Source: Bryopsis sp. KO-2023 (Eukaryota; Chlorophyta; Ulvophyceae; Bryopsidales; Bryopsidaceae). Taken from it: 64,000 nucleotides of DNA. The notes under the pieces were generated by a model that did not search any database, was not told the DNA's origin, and was given only the letters and a program-made list of their open reading frames with translations. Location of the stretch: assembly GCA_030272585.1 (NCBI GenBank), contig BSYQ01000011.1, forward strand, positions 2,294,001 to 2,358,000, read 5' to 3'. Numbering within the stretch: position 1 is the stretch's first letter; the number at the start of each line of letters is the position of its first letter. Positions 1 to 12,500 of the stretch are shown here, piece by piece. A program made the translations under genes and the position numbers.

Positions 1-3000
1 ATTTGGCTCGCCGGTGTGACGATCAATATGAAGAGCTGGCATGTTCAGAAGCAGAAGGGGCTGGAACTGCTGAGTTGACTGCAGCTGCAGTAAGTTCTTG
101 TGCAAGAGGTGTTTTTCACACAGATAAATATATAAAAAAATATATATTTATCATACAGTATTAAACTGATAAATTATAAGAATTTCTGCAACGGACTGAA
201 ATTACCTGCCCTGTCATAAAACCTTTTTTTTTTTTTTTTTTAATTAAAAAAAGCGATGAATTTCAAAAAAGAATAATAGCAAAATTATATATATATTTCA
301 AAGGATATGAATCAAACTTTTGATGTCTGTTTTCAAGCACTGGAAAACGATTTAAAAAATAGTAGTTAAAATCGGTGTATTTGGAAGCGTTAGTAGGCCT
401 TACGTTTCATGACAAGGATTTTCCAACATCAACAATTGGTGTTGCATTGATATATATATATATATACATATTTAGTTTTTTTTTTTGAGTTTCAGTTATA
501 TTGAATTGCATGTTGGTGTTCTGTTCAGGCAAATACAACAGGTGCTGACAGTGGCACTACCGCAGAAGAATGCACCCCCCCGGTTGTATCTGATGAGCCT
601 TTCAATGGTAAGAAAAAATGCTCAGTATTTTTTGCATCGGAACGCATAAATGGGAATGTGAATGTATATATATGTGCACTGTGTGCTGTGCTTGAAATAT
701 TCCAGAAGAGCTTGACAATGAAAAATTGTCGTTTGGAATGAAGAATCACTATCTATGAAAAATTCCAAAAAACTAAAGTTCTGTTTGGCTGCATTTCATG
801 AATAGAACGTTTTTATTTGGCTGCATTCCATCAATAGAACGTTTTCCCGCTCACTCGCGAACTGTTTTTTTTTCGCCTGCCCCTTTTTTTCTTAATCGAG
901 TCCATCTGTCAATGTCTTTTTCGAATTTTTTACTAAGTTCTGGTTAATCAGGATTTTTTTTTTTTTTTTTTCAATTGCTTTCATTTCGTTCATCGTGAAA
1001 TTTTTCATCATTTTTTTTTTTCCTTCCCTATCTGCAGCCACTGCTTTGCTTCCGTTGGCGACTTTAGCAGTTCCAGAGAGTTGTGGCAATTTCAGCACCA
1101 CCAGTCTGCTTGGTTGTCAGCAAGAAATAAATATCGAGGAAGGATGCTGTGCTGAACAATGCAAAGACGTTTTTGCACAAGTCAGTGTGATTCAAAGGAT
1201 CAATTAAATGAGTGTGGAAAAAGATGAGTTAAAAATTGAAAAACCACAAAAAAAAAAACTGGGGAAAGCATTCATCTTTGAAGCCGATTCGTTTTGCAAC
1301 TCTTTGACTTTTTTCCTTGCTTGCTTGCTTTTTTTTTTTTTTTAAGAGTAAGTTAGAACATCAAATGTTTCTTCAGAAAGGTCTTGCAAAGATCAGGAAA
1401 CAAATAAGCGTTGGAAGTGTTTTTTGAATTTGAGCTGATAATTTGTGGGTGTTTTTCTTTTGTTTTCCAGATTTCTCAAAAGTGCGTTGCTGATTTGGGA
1501 CATTCCATTTGCACTGCTGAAACAGGCGCCAAAGCTTTCCCAATCATGTATGAAAGGAAAAAAAATTTGAAAATATTAAGGGAATGCACATCCCAAAATG
1601 CAAGATAGTTGAGGCTTTGCTGTTCATTTTTTTTGGGGGGGGGAGAGATATGTGTAATAGTTGATGCTTTGCTGTTCTTTTTTTTGGGGGGGAGATATAT
1701 GTGTAAATATATTTTCCTTGGATGAACCTTTCTTGCCAAGTGAGTTCTGTCTCAATACTGTGGATGAACATATTACGGCAATATGGAAATCATTGGTATT
1801 ATGATATTTTTAGCTTCTTAGCTTTTCCTTCTGCGCATCATCATTCAACAATAAAAAACTACACATAAAAATTTTATCTAATTTTTTTGGGGGAAAGTGT
1901 TTTATTCTGACCGAAACATCCCAATTTCTTCTTTTTTGTTTTCAGACAAAGATTGGCAAAGAGGTGCGACGAGAACTTCATCGAGCTGTCATGCGAGGAA
2001 TTGGCTCAAAGAGCTGCAGCGCTGTCGGTGAGTGTTTTCTTCAATCGATTTGTTAAAAAAAAAAGTTGAACGAAGTTTCGCAGAGTATTTTGATCAGCCC
2101 TTTCCTTCGTCAGCAACACGAAAACCAATCTGCAATTCGCAGATTCGCAGTTTGTATGTATTTGCGGTTTCATACCCCCCCAAAAAAAGTGTTTATTTTT
2201 TTTTTTTCCATGTACCTCCTAGATCACTTTATTATTATTATTCTGTCCTCTACAATTGATCTGTTGATTTTTTTTCTTTGTCAGTACTTTCCCATACTTT
2301 TTCGCCATACTCAAACTCGGCATTTGCAATTTGTTTCTTGTTGTGAACCCTTGCCCCCTCCCTCCTTTTAAAGCTGTTAAAAAAGATTTTTCCATTGCGG
2401 ACCAATTCGTTGATGGCTCATCCCTCACAAATCTCATGTTTTTTTTGTTTTTCTTTCCTCCTGTGTTGGAATTAAATCACAGAGCCCAGATCCAGAAGAT
2501 CCTTTCGATCTCCAGGACGATGAGGACGTTGTGGATGCATTGGATGAAGGGATTGCCGAGCCCACGAACTTCTTTTCAAACCCAAATCCTGGAATCACCC
2601 CCACCACCCCCACTCCTGCACCTGAAGCGGAGGAAGACGAAGCATCCGAAGAGAGTTTTGGTTTCTTTGGATCGGTAGGTCTGTCTTGCCATCAAACCTC
2701 GTTTTCAATTCAAACGTATTTTTTAAATTGTTTTTTTTTTTAATGTGGGTGGGATTCTGCAGCTGCTGTGATGATAATGTATGTTTCCTCCCCCCTTTCT
2801 GAAAAATCGGGCCACAAAAAAAAGATACATATATTATTATCAATTGTGCATTAACATGCCTCATAGAAACATATATACACACTATATGACCACACTTTTT
2901 TTTTTTGAAATTGGTTTAAAACACACGGCCAAAACCAATGAGTGCTTATCTCTGAGTGCAGCCCGTCCGCGAAAATGTGTTATTAGGCTGTAACACACAC

Positions 3001-6000
3001 ATACACACACACATACATCTGTGTTTTTTTTTGTTTTTTTTTTAATTATTCTTACAAGACGGAGCTTTTTACATCTGTGGGTGCATTCTTTTAGAACTGT
3101 GTTTGTTTTTCTTGAGTAGAGCCCTGTTTCCACGACGCCTGAGGAGCCCACCCCAGAGCCAACTGCAGCAGAAGCAGAAACCATCGCTTCAGTGGACGAG
3201 GACTGCACTCCCCCAGTTGAAGCCGATGAGCCTGTGGACAGTGAGTGATACGTTCCAAAACGAAAAACAAAAAAAAACGAAAATATAAATATAAAACAGC
3301 ACTTGTTCGGGTAATCTTTTTTGAGTGTTTTTTTTTTTCAATTTGATATTGCCCACATGCCGGATCCGTTTTTAGTTTTAGTTTTTATTCTTATTTTTTG
3401 CTCCAGCAAGAATCGGCAGATATTTTCATAAGTTTCTTTTTTAATAAATCAGGAGTCTCTTTTTTGGGGTTTGGGGGGGGGGGATGAAAAAGATGACTTT
3501 GAGGATTTTTCCTTTTTCCCTTCATACTCGACCGCATCCATTCCTTTTAATTTCGTTTTCTGTCCGTCGTTCAATGCAAAAAATGCTCATTACTGATTCA
3601 CCCAAACAAAAAAACACAGAGAGTTATACACAAAGAAGAAAAAATTGCCTGGAAAAAAGCTTTGGAAATGAATTAAGCGACTTTTTTCTGTGTGTGTGTG
3701 TGTGATTCTTTTTTTGGAAAAAAAAAATCCAGCCGGTCTTTTGCTTCCATTGGCAGCGATTGTTGCTCCAGAGAGCTGTGGTAATTTCACCGCTGCTTCT
3801 CTTATTGTTTGTGGCGATGAATTGAATTTCGTGGAAGGATGCTGTGCCCCACAATGCAGGGCTGTTTTTGATACGGTAGAAAAAAAATTCAATAAAATTA
3901 TCTTTCAGAAAAAAAAGAAAAGAAGAAACAAATATATGTGTGTGTCTGTGTAAAATAACAAGTAAAGACTAAGGACCGATAACAGCAATAGAAAATATGC
4001 CTTTATTTCCTCCACTCCACAACTTTTTTTCAGACTCTATGTCTGACCTTGAAACTGCCAGGTTGGTTTGGGTTTTTTTCCCATTTGGTTTGGTAGCCTT
4101 AGAAGATCCCACACCTGTGGAAATCTGTGAAGTTTTTGAAACTTATAAAAGTAACTTATAAAAGTAACTTATATACATATATATATACATATATATATAT
4201 GCTGAAGTATGTCCGCTATGCAAATCGCTAATATGGGGCCATCAATCTTTACATTTTTAAAAAGCACGATTCCTGTATCTATGGAAAGTTTTTGGAGTAA
4301 CTGTTTTTTGGATTTCCAATAGATTTCCCAAGAGTGTGTTTCTGATTTGGGGCACCTGATTTGCGAGGCTGAAACAGGAGCTGAAGCTTTTCCAATCATG
4401 TAAGTTTTGTTTCTTTTAATTATTATTATTTTTCCCCTTCAGAGGTTCACCTTGAAAGAGGGATCAAAGACCCTTTGATTTATTTGGACTATTTTCCGTA
4501 CGATATTTATGTTAACTCCCCCCCCCCCCCAATAAACTGTGTAATTTTGTCTTTCGTGAGGGTTTTTTTTTTCGTCTTTTCAGACAAAGACTGGCAAGGA
4601 GGTGCGATGCAGACTATATCGACCTATCTTGCAAGCAATTGGCCGAAAGAGCAGGGGAAACTGTGGTGAGTGTGAATGTATTTTCTTTTTTTTAATGTAA
4701 AACCCCTCATTCTCTGAAGGAAAAACAAAGCTTGTGCATTTTTTGGAAGTTTTCTTCCTTTCCCAAAAATTGTGTGAATAAAGGTGCGAAGAGAGATCGA
4801 TTTTTGTGAAATCGCAATGCCTGTGATTCTCCTCTATTTTTTTTATTTTTTTTTTTTCCCCGGGGAGGGGGCTACAAGAGAACATTACATTTATTTTAAT
4901 TTTTTAAACGTATTAAAAAATTCAGCTCATTTCCTGGCATTTGATGTGAATGGAAGGTGGAAAGTTCGAGCCCAAGTTTGGATGCCGTTGAAGAAGGTTC
5001 AGAGGAATGCTTTGTCGCAGAAGAGGTGGATGCGAATGTCGATGGTATGCACTTGAAAGTTAAATTTTAAAATCTTAGAAAAAACATGTTTTTTAAATAT
5101 TTTTTTTTCGTATGCTGACATTTATTTAAAGAACAAAAAAAAAACAGAAAGAAAGAAATAACAAAAATGATGGCCAATGATCAAATGTTTTGGGGGAATG
5201 CATCCAGAGCATGATTTTCAAAAAATAAAAATATATTGGAGCAGTTTCCATCATATGAAAATAAAACTTTCCGTTTTCAAAACTCTTTTTGAAACTTGAT
5301 TGTTTACGAGGAATGAAGTGAAAAAAGCGTGCCACTGAGTTGGTTTCTTTTTTTTTAATCATCTTTTCTCCTGCTTTGTCTGCTTCCGTTCTTTTTTTCT
5401 TCCCAAGTTATTTATTTGCCCTTTTTGGTTGGCGATTATTTATTTTATTATTTATTTATTTATTGTTTTCTTTTCCCAGTGTCGCAAATTTCTTCGATTC
5501 TTTCTGAAGTGGATCAGATTAAATGCCCTCAGCTGAACACAACAGAAACTTTCGACTGTCAAGAAGACATCACGCTCAAATCCGGTTGCTGTCGGCCCAA
5601 ATGCAAGACTTTCCTTGCTGAGGTGAATATATATCTAGGAAAATTTTTGTCGTTGCAATAGAGGCCTGGGCTTCTATGCATGTAATATTGATTGATTGAA
5701 TACATATCTCTTTGCGATGAGAACCACACCAGTTTCTTTTGGCCCAAATTTTGACTAATTGGTGAAAAATTATTCCAATTTGGTTAAATTGGCTTCTTTT
5801 TCCCAGCTTGATGCCGAAAAGAAACCCGATGCAGTCCTTTCGCTGTGCAATTGAGTGATTTGGGCTCCATGTGATAGAGTGGTGTTTTTTCTTCAACTAT
5901 ATAACAGAACGCACACTTATCTGATATTTTTTTCTTATCTGATCAAATTGCGGTTTTGTTTATTCGGGTTTTTTGAGGCAATTAAATCCGCATTAACGTC

Positions 6001-7175
6001 GCATTTTCAAATGATTAATAATTACTAAAGTTTGATGCAGATAACCCCATCAATTTGATGAGTTTTTATTTGGTAAAAAAAATATATTTTATTTATTTTT
6101 TACATGTTTATTTTTTTTCTTTTTCTTTTTTCCCCGTAGATGGAGCAGGAATGCATCGATGAGATTTCATCTACGATTTGCGAGTCCAGCTCCGATGATT
6201 TTTTCATTTTGTAGGTTTTGATATTTTCACACCGAAACTTTTTTTTTTTTTTTTTCCTTTCAAAATTTTTCATTTTTTTCTTAGACTTTTCATCCCCTTT
6301 ATTTTCAAATTTTGACGAAAAATCCAACATACTTTTTGATGGAGCAGGCAAAACGTGGTGGAGGTAAAACTTTTCACACTTTGTTTCTTATCTTTTTTTG
6401 ATGAGTAAACAATAATAACAATAAGATAAGATCCTTAACGACAAGATTTTCTTTCCTGGACGAAAAATTGAAAATTTCTTATTTGGTGATGCCGCTGTTC
6501 TATTTTCTGTTTGATACAAGTGATAATGGTTGGAAAAATTCGAAAATTCGAAGCAACCAAAAAACGAATTAAAAATAAAAAAAAGTTTAGATTTTTTTTC
6601 TCCTGTCCACAAAGATCAACGTCAATGTTTTCATTTATTTTTTAAGCTTTCTTTTTTTTTTTCCCAACAGCAATCGGATGGCAGAGCGGTGCATAGATGA
6701 TTACGAGAGTCAGACATGCAACAGCCTTACACAAGATGTGAGTTCATGTTCAAAAAAAAAAAAAAAATGTTTCAAGAGTCACCAATACATTTTTTAAGAG
6801 TTGGAAAAAGAGCAAAAAGGAAATTTTCCTCCCCTCTCCCCTCCCCTCTTTTTAAAAGAATGAAGAACTAACTAAATGAACAAATGAACCACCATAAATA
6901 AAAATCCTAGACCGAATTGAAGTCAGAAGTGCAATTACCACGACCAACAGACCATTTATGTTTGTTTTCTTTTCAAAGCTCAACTGGAGAAAGTTTGCTT
7001 TCATTCAATATTGTTGAAGCATTTTTCGTTTCTTAGATACATTTTTACAAGCACAAATGGGTTTTTTTTCTTACTATTTTTTGGTTGCTTGTATTGACAG
7101 AGTGGTGCTGGGAGGCCTTCTTTTTTCGGCACAATTCTGGGGGTTACTTTCCTGGTTTTGATGATATTTGTGTAA
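1..7175 (+). CDS. Secreted cysteine-rich modular protein, 3' part (5' end outside window)
   Basis: Exons read: <3-89, 529-607, 1038-1180, 1471-1547, 1946-2027, 2483-2674, 3120-3240, 3733-3875, 4323-4399, 4584-4665, 4957-5044, 5480-5622, 6140-6210, 6671-6737, 7101-7175. All joins keep one frame. The protein is a tandem module with cysteine spacing C-x10-C-x9-CC-x3-C-x10-C-x8-C-x18-C-x8-C (x16 in the last copy). Three full copies and the tail of an upstream copy (RRCDDQYEELAC) are visible. The three exons of each module are 143, 77 and 82 nt in copies 1 and 2, and 143, 71 and 67 nt in copy 3. Linkers are acidic and rich in Thr, Pro and Glu (2483-2674, 3120-3240). N-glycosylation sequons occur (NFS, NFT, NTT). 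The last exon encodes SGAGRPSFFG, a hydrophobic stretch and an immediate stop, which fits a GPI signal or a tail without cytoplasmic part. I do not recognise the family. A surface or extracellular role is inferred from cysteines, sequons and tail. The exon at 4957 has a weak acceptor. Confidence 0.8.
5638..5697 (+). repeat. Putative short retroposon (SINE-like) copy with ATTG tail
   Basis: This intronic insert ends in GCATGTAAT followed by TTGATTGATTG. It is flanked by near-identical 12-bp sequences, GAATATATATCT on the left and GAATACATATCT on the right, which look like an aged target duplication. The same 3' end recurs on the minus strand near 40531-40575 and 40660-40695. It lies in the intron between the 5480-5622 and 6140-6210 exons. 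Confidence 0.45.
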
Positions 7176-8756
7176 ATTCGATTGAAACGCCCCCAATGAT
7201 TCGAAACCCTTCCTTCTTTCCACCAACCAACGAAGCTTTTTTTTTGTTGTGTTTCTAAAAACAACCCACGAGTTGATTTTTTTCGAGAAGGGGGGGAGGG
7301 GATAGGAAAAAAAGAGATGGTGAAATAGTACAGAAGAAAAAGAAAAATTCACCCCGTGCCCACTGTCATTGCAAGACATTTATCAAGGAAAGCACCAAAA
7401 AAAAAAAAAACAGTTGAAAAGTAAACACAATTGTCGTTTGAAAAACGAGTTTGAAGTGAAGGTGGAGCTTAAAAAAACGGCCAATGGCTTTCTAGTGGAA
7501 AGGGTTTTTAATGTATGCATGGAATCTCAAACTTAGCATTTAAGAAAAAAAAAAGAGGAGAAGGGGGGCGGTGGAAATTCAGGTTCAGAAAGCATGAATG
7601 AAAGATAATTGGATATTGTCATGATAAGCGAGCTGGACTTTGGCTGAGGGAGTTGTGTTTGATCGTGAGGGGTTTTCTTGTGAAATAATCGAGCTGGGGA
7701 GAGTGCAATAACATGATCACGAGTTTATACATTGGTTATACTTCACTCTTCACCCTTTTGTTTCATTTGACGAAACAGGCCAGTGGGCCGACCCCAGTCC
7801 GTATTTTCATGTCCGCTGTTGTGCTCAGCTTTTCCTGTTCTATTTTCACACAAACGCGGGTTGGCGACGCCAGAAAACGCCAACTTGGCGGCGATTTTTG
7901 AAACGCTCTGTGCCCAAATGCCAACCCACCAACAGATGACAGAAATCCTGTTGGACTCCGCAACGGGCCCGCCGCCCCGTCGGGCGGGGCGGCGGATCCC
8001 GCGGCTCATCCAGCAGAACCCTAAACAAAAAAACCCAAATCAAACACACGTGGACTCGGGAAAGCCAGATGGCTTCATTCAATACACTTCGGACTTACAC
8101 GGAAAAGCTTGTTCAAAAAAATATGAATGCTTACATCTCAATATTCGTCTTTGATCTTTTGTGAACGCTTGTTCCGTTTTGAATTTTATGATTGATTCAC
8201 TGATTACACTTTTGTCTGACTGGATTAATCCAATGCGAATACCTTCAAGCACCACCACCCAAAACACACAGGTACTAGTTGCAATGCACCCACCAGTGCA
8301 TCCATCATTCTCAACACTGCAAACGGATCCATATGCCGATAATCAATACCAAGTAGTAGTCCTTCAAACATTTTACAATTCTATCTTTTTTGGGGGGACA
8401 AGACACCACCCTGCGACCGAAAACCCCACAAATCACAGAGAGCTTGACCCCAACGCTAAAGAAAAAATCTACGATTTCATGCCCATACATCTTCTAAGTT
8501 CAAACTAAGGGAAAATAAAAACCTGCACCCCAACGAGAAGACCAAAAAAAAGAAGAAAAAGAAAGAAAACAATCAACCTCCAAAAACCCATCAACTCATT
8601 GTCATAGTCATATCCAGTCAACCCCCCAGCCCCCCTGAAAAAGAAAAATAATCCAAAAAAACCCCGAAAACCAAGAAAAGCGCAAGCTTTGAAACTTGGG
8701 ATATCTTCCCATTCCTATTTCCCTTTTCTTTCACTGTCCTTTAGTGTCCCTTTTTC
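7176..8756. other. Spacer between convergent genes; no supported gene
   Basis: This holds the 3' flank of the cysteine-rich gene and the 3' flank of the bromodomain gene. Homopolymers dominate. A GC-richer island at about 7780-8010 is open in one frame on each strand, but it shows no recognisable domain or splice structure. 8160-8700 is T-rich on the minus strand, as expected for a 3' untranslated region of the minus-strand gene. Confidence 0.5.
7969..7995. repeat. Perfect 11-bp GC hairpin
   Basis: CCGCCGCCCCG and its exact reverse complement flank a 5-base loop (TCGGG). The stem is entirely G/C inside otherwise AT-rich sequence between two convergent 3' ends. It could act in transcription termination or 3'-end formation. 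That role is inference only. Confidence 0.6.
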
Positions 8757-9480
8757 CTATCTTTGGGTTGCATTTCCATCGACATCCACATCTTTCGGTT
8801 TTTCAACCACATCCAAGACCCCCGAAGGCAACCGTGCCAGCGACGAAACTGCAGTTGCTGGTCCTACAATTTCAACAAAACAAATAGAAAAGAAACAAAC
8901 AAAAAACCAATCAACACAGTTTCATTAATACTTTGACAGGTGTTTTTTCCAAACCGGTGGTGAGCGATGGGTCTGTCCTTCATATCTAGAGTCGAAATTT
9001 CTCCCCTGTCTGGAGCGCTCACCCTTTAAAGTTTTAATTGTGGATGATCAGACCACCCCACATTTATCGTTCGTCATTACCTGCTGGATAGCCTTGATAG
9101 GAGTTTCTGGAAACCGTCCCTGGATTGGACAGCAACCGAATCTCCTGAATCATGGTCCAGGGAATCCCTGACATGGGGGTTCCACCTGACGTCGTCTGAG
9201 TCATCGGAGCAGAAAACAGCGGTGTCAATAGGGGGGTTGGTTGCCTGACCACGGGGGCCAGTATCAGAGCTCCTGAGGGGGGCTGCGAGATGGGCGTTTG
9301 GTTTTGAATCATGGTTGATAGGCCAGGGAGGGGTTGGGTGGACCGGGGTATCTGCGAGGAGAGAGGGAGGCCCACCATATCTCGAGACAGCGACATCGGA
9401 GGAAGGTTGGCTAAAGCAGAAGGTCGAATGATCAATGGGGTTGCTGCATTGGCAGGGGTTCCGGTGGATACCTGTGAGCA

Positions 9481-9517
<37 letters not shown>

Positions 9518-12500
9518 TGACTACTGCTTGAGGCTTATTGTCTCGGCCGGTCCGTGCAGCGACTGCAGATTTTTCTTGTATCCTGTTCCTTTTCTCAGTT
9601 TCAACCGAAACTTTCAGGAAATCATTTTCATCAGCAAACCTATTGAAGCCGTACGTCTGCTGTATTTGATGGGAACTGTAAAAATAAATAAAAAAAAACT
9701 TGAAAGGACGACTGAAACCGGAGCTTAGATATCGACCCATGGTCCAATCCCATCAAAACTGGTTGAATGCACCGATCGATTGATCACCTGCGGTGATGCC
9801 GATTGGAAATATACTGTATTAGCCATGTCGATGGGGCCAGTGGAGTCTCGCACCGGAATGGAAATCAAAGTGGGGATGTGGGGCGTGGGCGCATGCGCCA
9901 CAGGAGCTTGATGAAGAGCATGTGCATGCATGACTGACATGGAGGTCGCCGGTGGAGGGGCTGCTAACGGAGGCGAAGTCGAAGTCAAATCTTGCACGTC
10001 TGAGGACTGTATTGGGCATTCCTCCACCTCCATTGCTTTGATCTCGCCCACGGGGGGAACCAGAGGGGCGATCGATGTGCTGAGCTCCATGGATGCTGAG
10101 GTGGTCGTGGTGTTAGGGGTTGGGGGGTCTATCGATGGTGGTGGTGGTGGTGGTGGTGGTGGTGGTGGTGGTGCAGAGTCGCCATCTTTGGATGCGGGCT
10201 GGTCCGGGTTTTTCTGGACAGGGTTTTGCTGAGCGTCGAGTTTCGGAGGCTCGACGTCTTTGGGGGATGGTTTTGTATCCTCCTCTTCCTCCAGGTCGGT
10301 TTCCACATCGATTTCCATATTCTGAGGCACTCTCGGTACCTGCATTACATCCAACCACTGTGTTTTTTGGATGGAAAATATTTATCCTGTACCCTGTCCA
10401 TGATAGAGTCTGCGATAAACCGTACAAATCAAATCAACTTCTGTTATGGGGGAATATACTGATGACTTTTTTTTTCTCATTTTTCTGGGTGGAGAGTGTC
10501 ATGTCAATTTGCTAGGTTGCTTATTGCTTATTAACAGGAGCAGGGGGAGGGGCATTCCACTCAAGACCATCAGCTGATTTCAATGAACATAATGCAACCC
10601 CCCCCCCCCCCACACACACACACACACAAAGAAAAAAAAGAAAACCGATCCAGAAAGTGTAACCACAATATGTCACACTGTCACACCTCTTTCGCCCCCG
10701 ACGGTGCGGGTGCTGGTATGGCCGAGGCATCAGCATTTTCATTCAATCCGGGAATAGGTTGATTCGAGTCCATTCCATCATCCCCATCCGGCAGGCTTGA
10801 CGAGGCATCCAGCACTATGTCCATTGTATCTAAACCAGTGGGGTCCTGAAGATCATCTTCGTCAGCCCTGCTTTCAGATAACAGGTTGATTTCCTCAGGG
10901 GGCGAAACGGAGTTCATGGGGGCTGGTCCTGCTGGCGAGACTGCCGGTCTGACTTTCGCCTTGGTCGATGCCATCTCTTCGCCAGCCTGTGGAGTCGAAT
11001 ATCAAAAACAGCAGGGGGAAATGTAAGCTCCGAAAAAACTGAAAACTCTGAAAAAAAAATGCTGGGTATTAGCATCCTTTCCCTTGATCCACAATGTAAT
11101 AAGAGTTGCTTATAGTCTATTTCTAGAAGTAGAAAAAGGAAATGTTGCAGCATGCTTTTTTTTTTCTCGTTTCCTTTTTTTTTATTATTTTTGGGCGCTG
11201 CTTGTTTTTCCTCAACGGATCGTTTCAACATATCGCAAATTTTTTTTCACTGGTAAACGAAGCGTAGCCTGCTGCATATTTATCAAGGTCATATCACCAC
11301 AGGCGTAATTTGCAACTTGCACACTGGGTAGTCCAGTGTTATCTGGTGTTTTTTTATTGCCGTCTGTGCATCCATTTAAGTTGGGAAGGCTGTTGTAAAA
11401 TGGGACGCTAAGTAAATAGTTTACAAGTATTTCGGTCATAGGCAGATCTCTTTCATGGCAGAAAGAATGGATGCGTGGGGGCTCGCATTTCAAAAATTAC
11501 ACTCAAAGCTGTTGTTTTCTGTTTGCTTTTTATGTACAGTCGACCGTAACATTACACCTCTTCTTTTACCAATCCTACCCTCCCTGTCTCCCCTTCATTG
11601 AAATCTAATCGCAAAAATTTGAACAAGAAACTCGAGCGCTTTCTATTGCTATCTATGTGCAATCCAATGCGACTAGTTTTTCACGATAAACAAAGTTCTA
11701 CGTGCTGGAAGTTTCTTGATCTAGAGCCCGCATTTTCATTCAATTACCGGAAAAACCCACAGAAATCGGAGGAAAAAAAAAACCGACAAACTCCATTACC
11801 TATTCAGGCGAATGCTTCAATTCCTCATCAGAATTGCTCTACAAGATTTGTTTTCCCTCTGAATTTAAACCTTTTTTTTTTTTTCAAGACAGGCATTCCC
11901 CCCCCCCCCCCCCCGTTTTTTCAAACAGACATGAACAGAGAGAGAGAGAGAGGAATGCCAGTAGACCAAAACCACATTTTCTGTTGTGCTTTCTTTTTTC
12001 CTTCTTTTTCGCTTGAAATGTGGAGTTTGATTTTTTTGTCATAGGGGACCCACCGGCTCTGGCATCGAGGCTGGCGGAATGGGGGGCTCCGTGGTGATGA
12101 TGTTCAACGACGAAGTCGTTATGACAGGGGCACTGAACGGCATGACTGCATGGGGCAAGGGAGGGGGGACGATCGCTGTCGGAGGGTTCACCCCGGAAGG
12201 AGTGTAAGGGGGCAAGTGTGGATAAACAGGCAAGGGGGCACTGGAGTGGGGGGGCGGAGGTAGAATCGAGATCGGCGGGGCACTGTGGCCGGGGAAATAC
12301 TGGGGGAGTTGGCTGGTTTGCGTAGGTTGGGACATGACCGGAATGCCGATGCTCATGCCACCTCGGCGGCCACCCTTGCGAACCACAAGCAAAACTTTTT
12401 AAGGAAATGGATGAGACAGCAACAACTTAATGATATTGAGGAATCAGTGAATATATTTTGCTAAGGAAACTGCAAATTCATCCCATCCCCCGTCAAACAA

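Noticed and set aside
7783-8154. Possible small gene in the GC-rich island
   Set aside because: Open on both strands but with no domain, no credible splice sites, and a hairpin through the middle.
12039-12053. Stop codon just after the bromodomain-gene exon at 12054 as the true end
   Set aside because: A GTGGGT donor precedes it, and downstream exons join in phase to a Pro-rich tail that ends cleanly at 8757.
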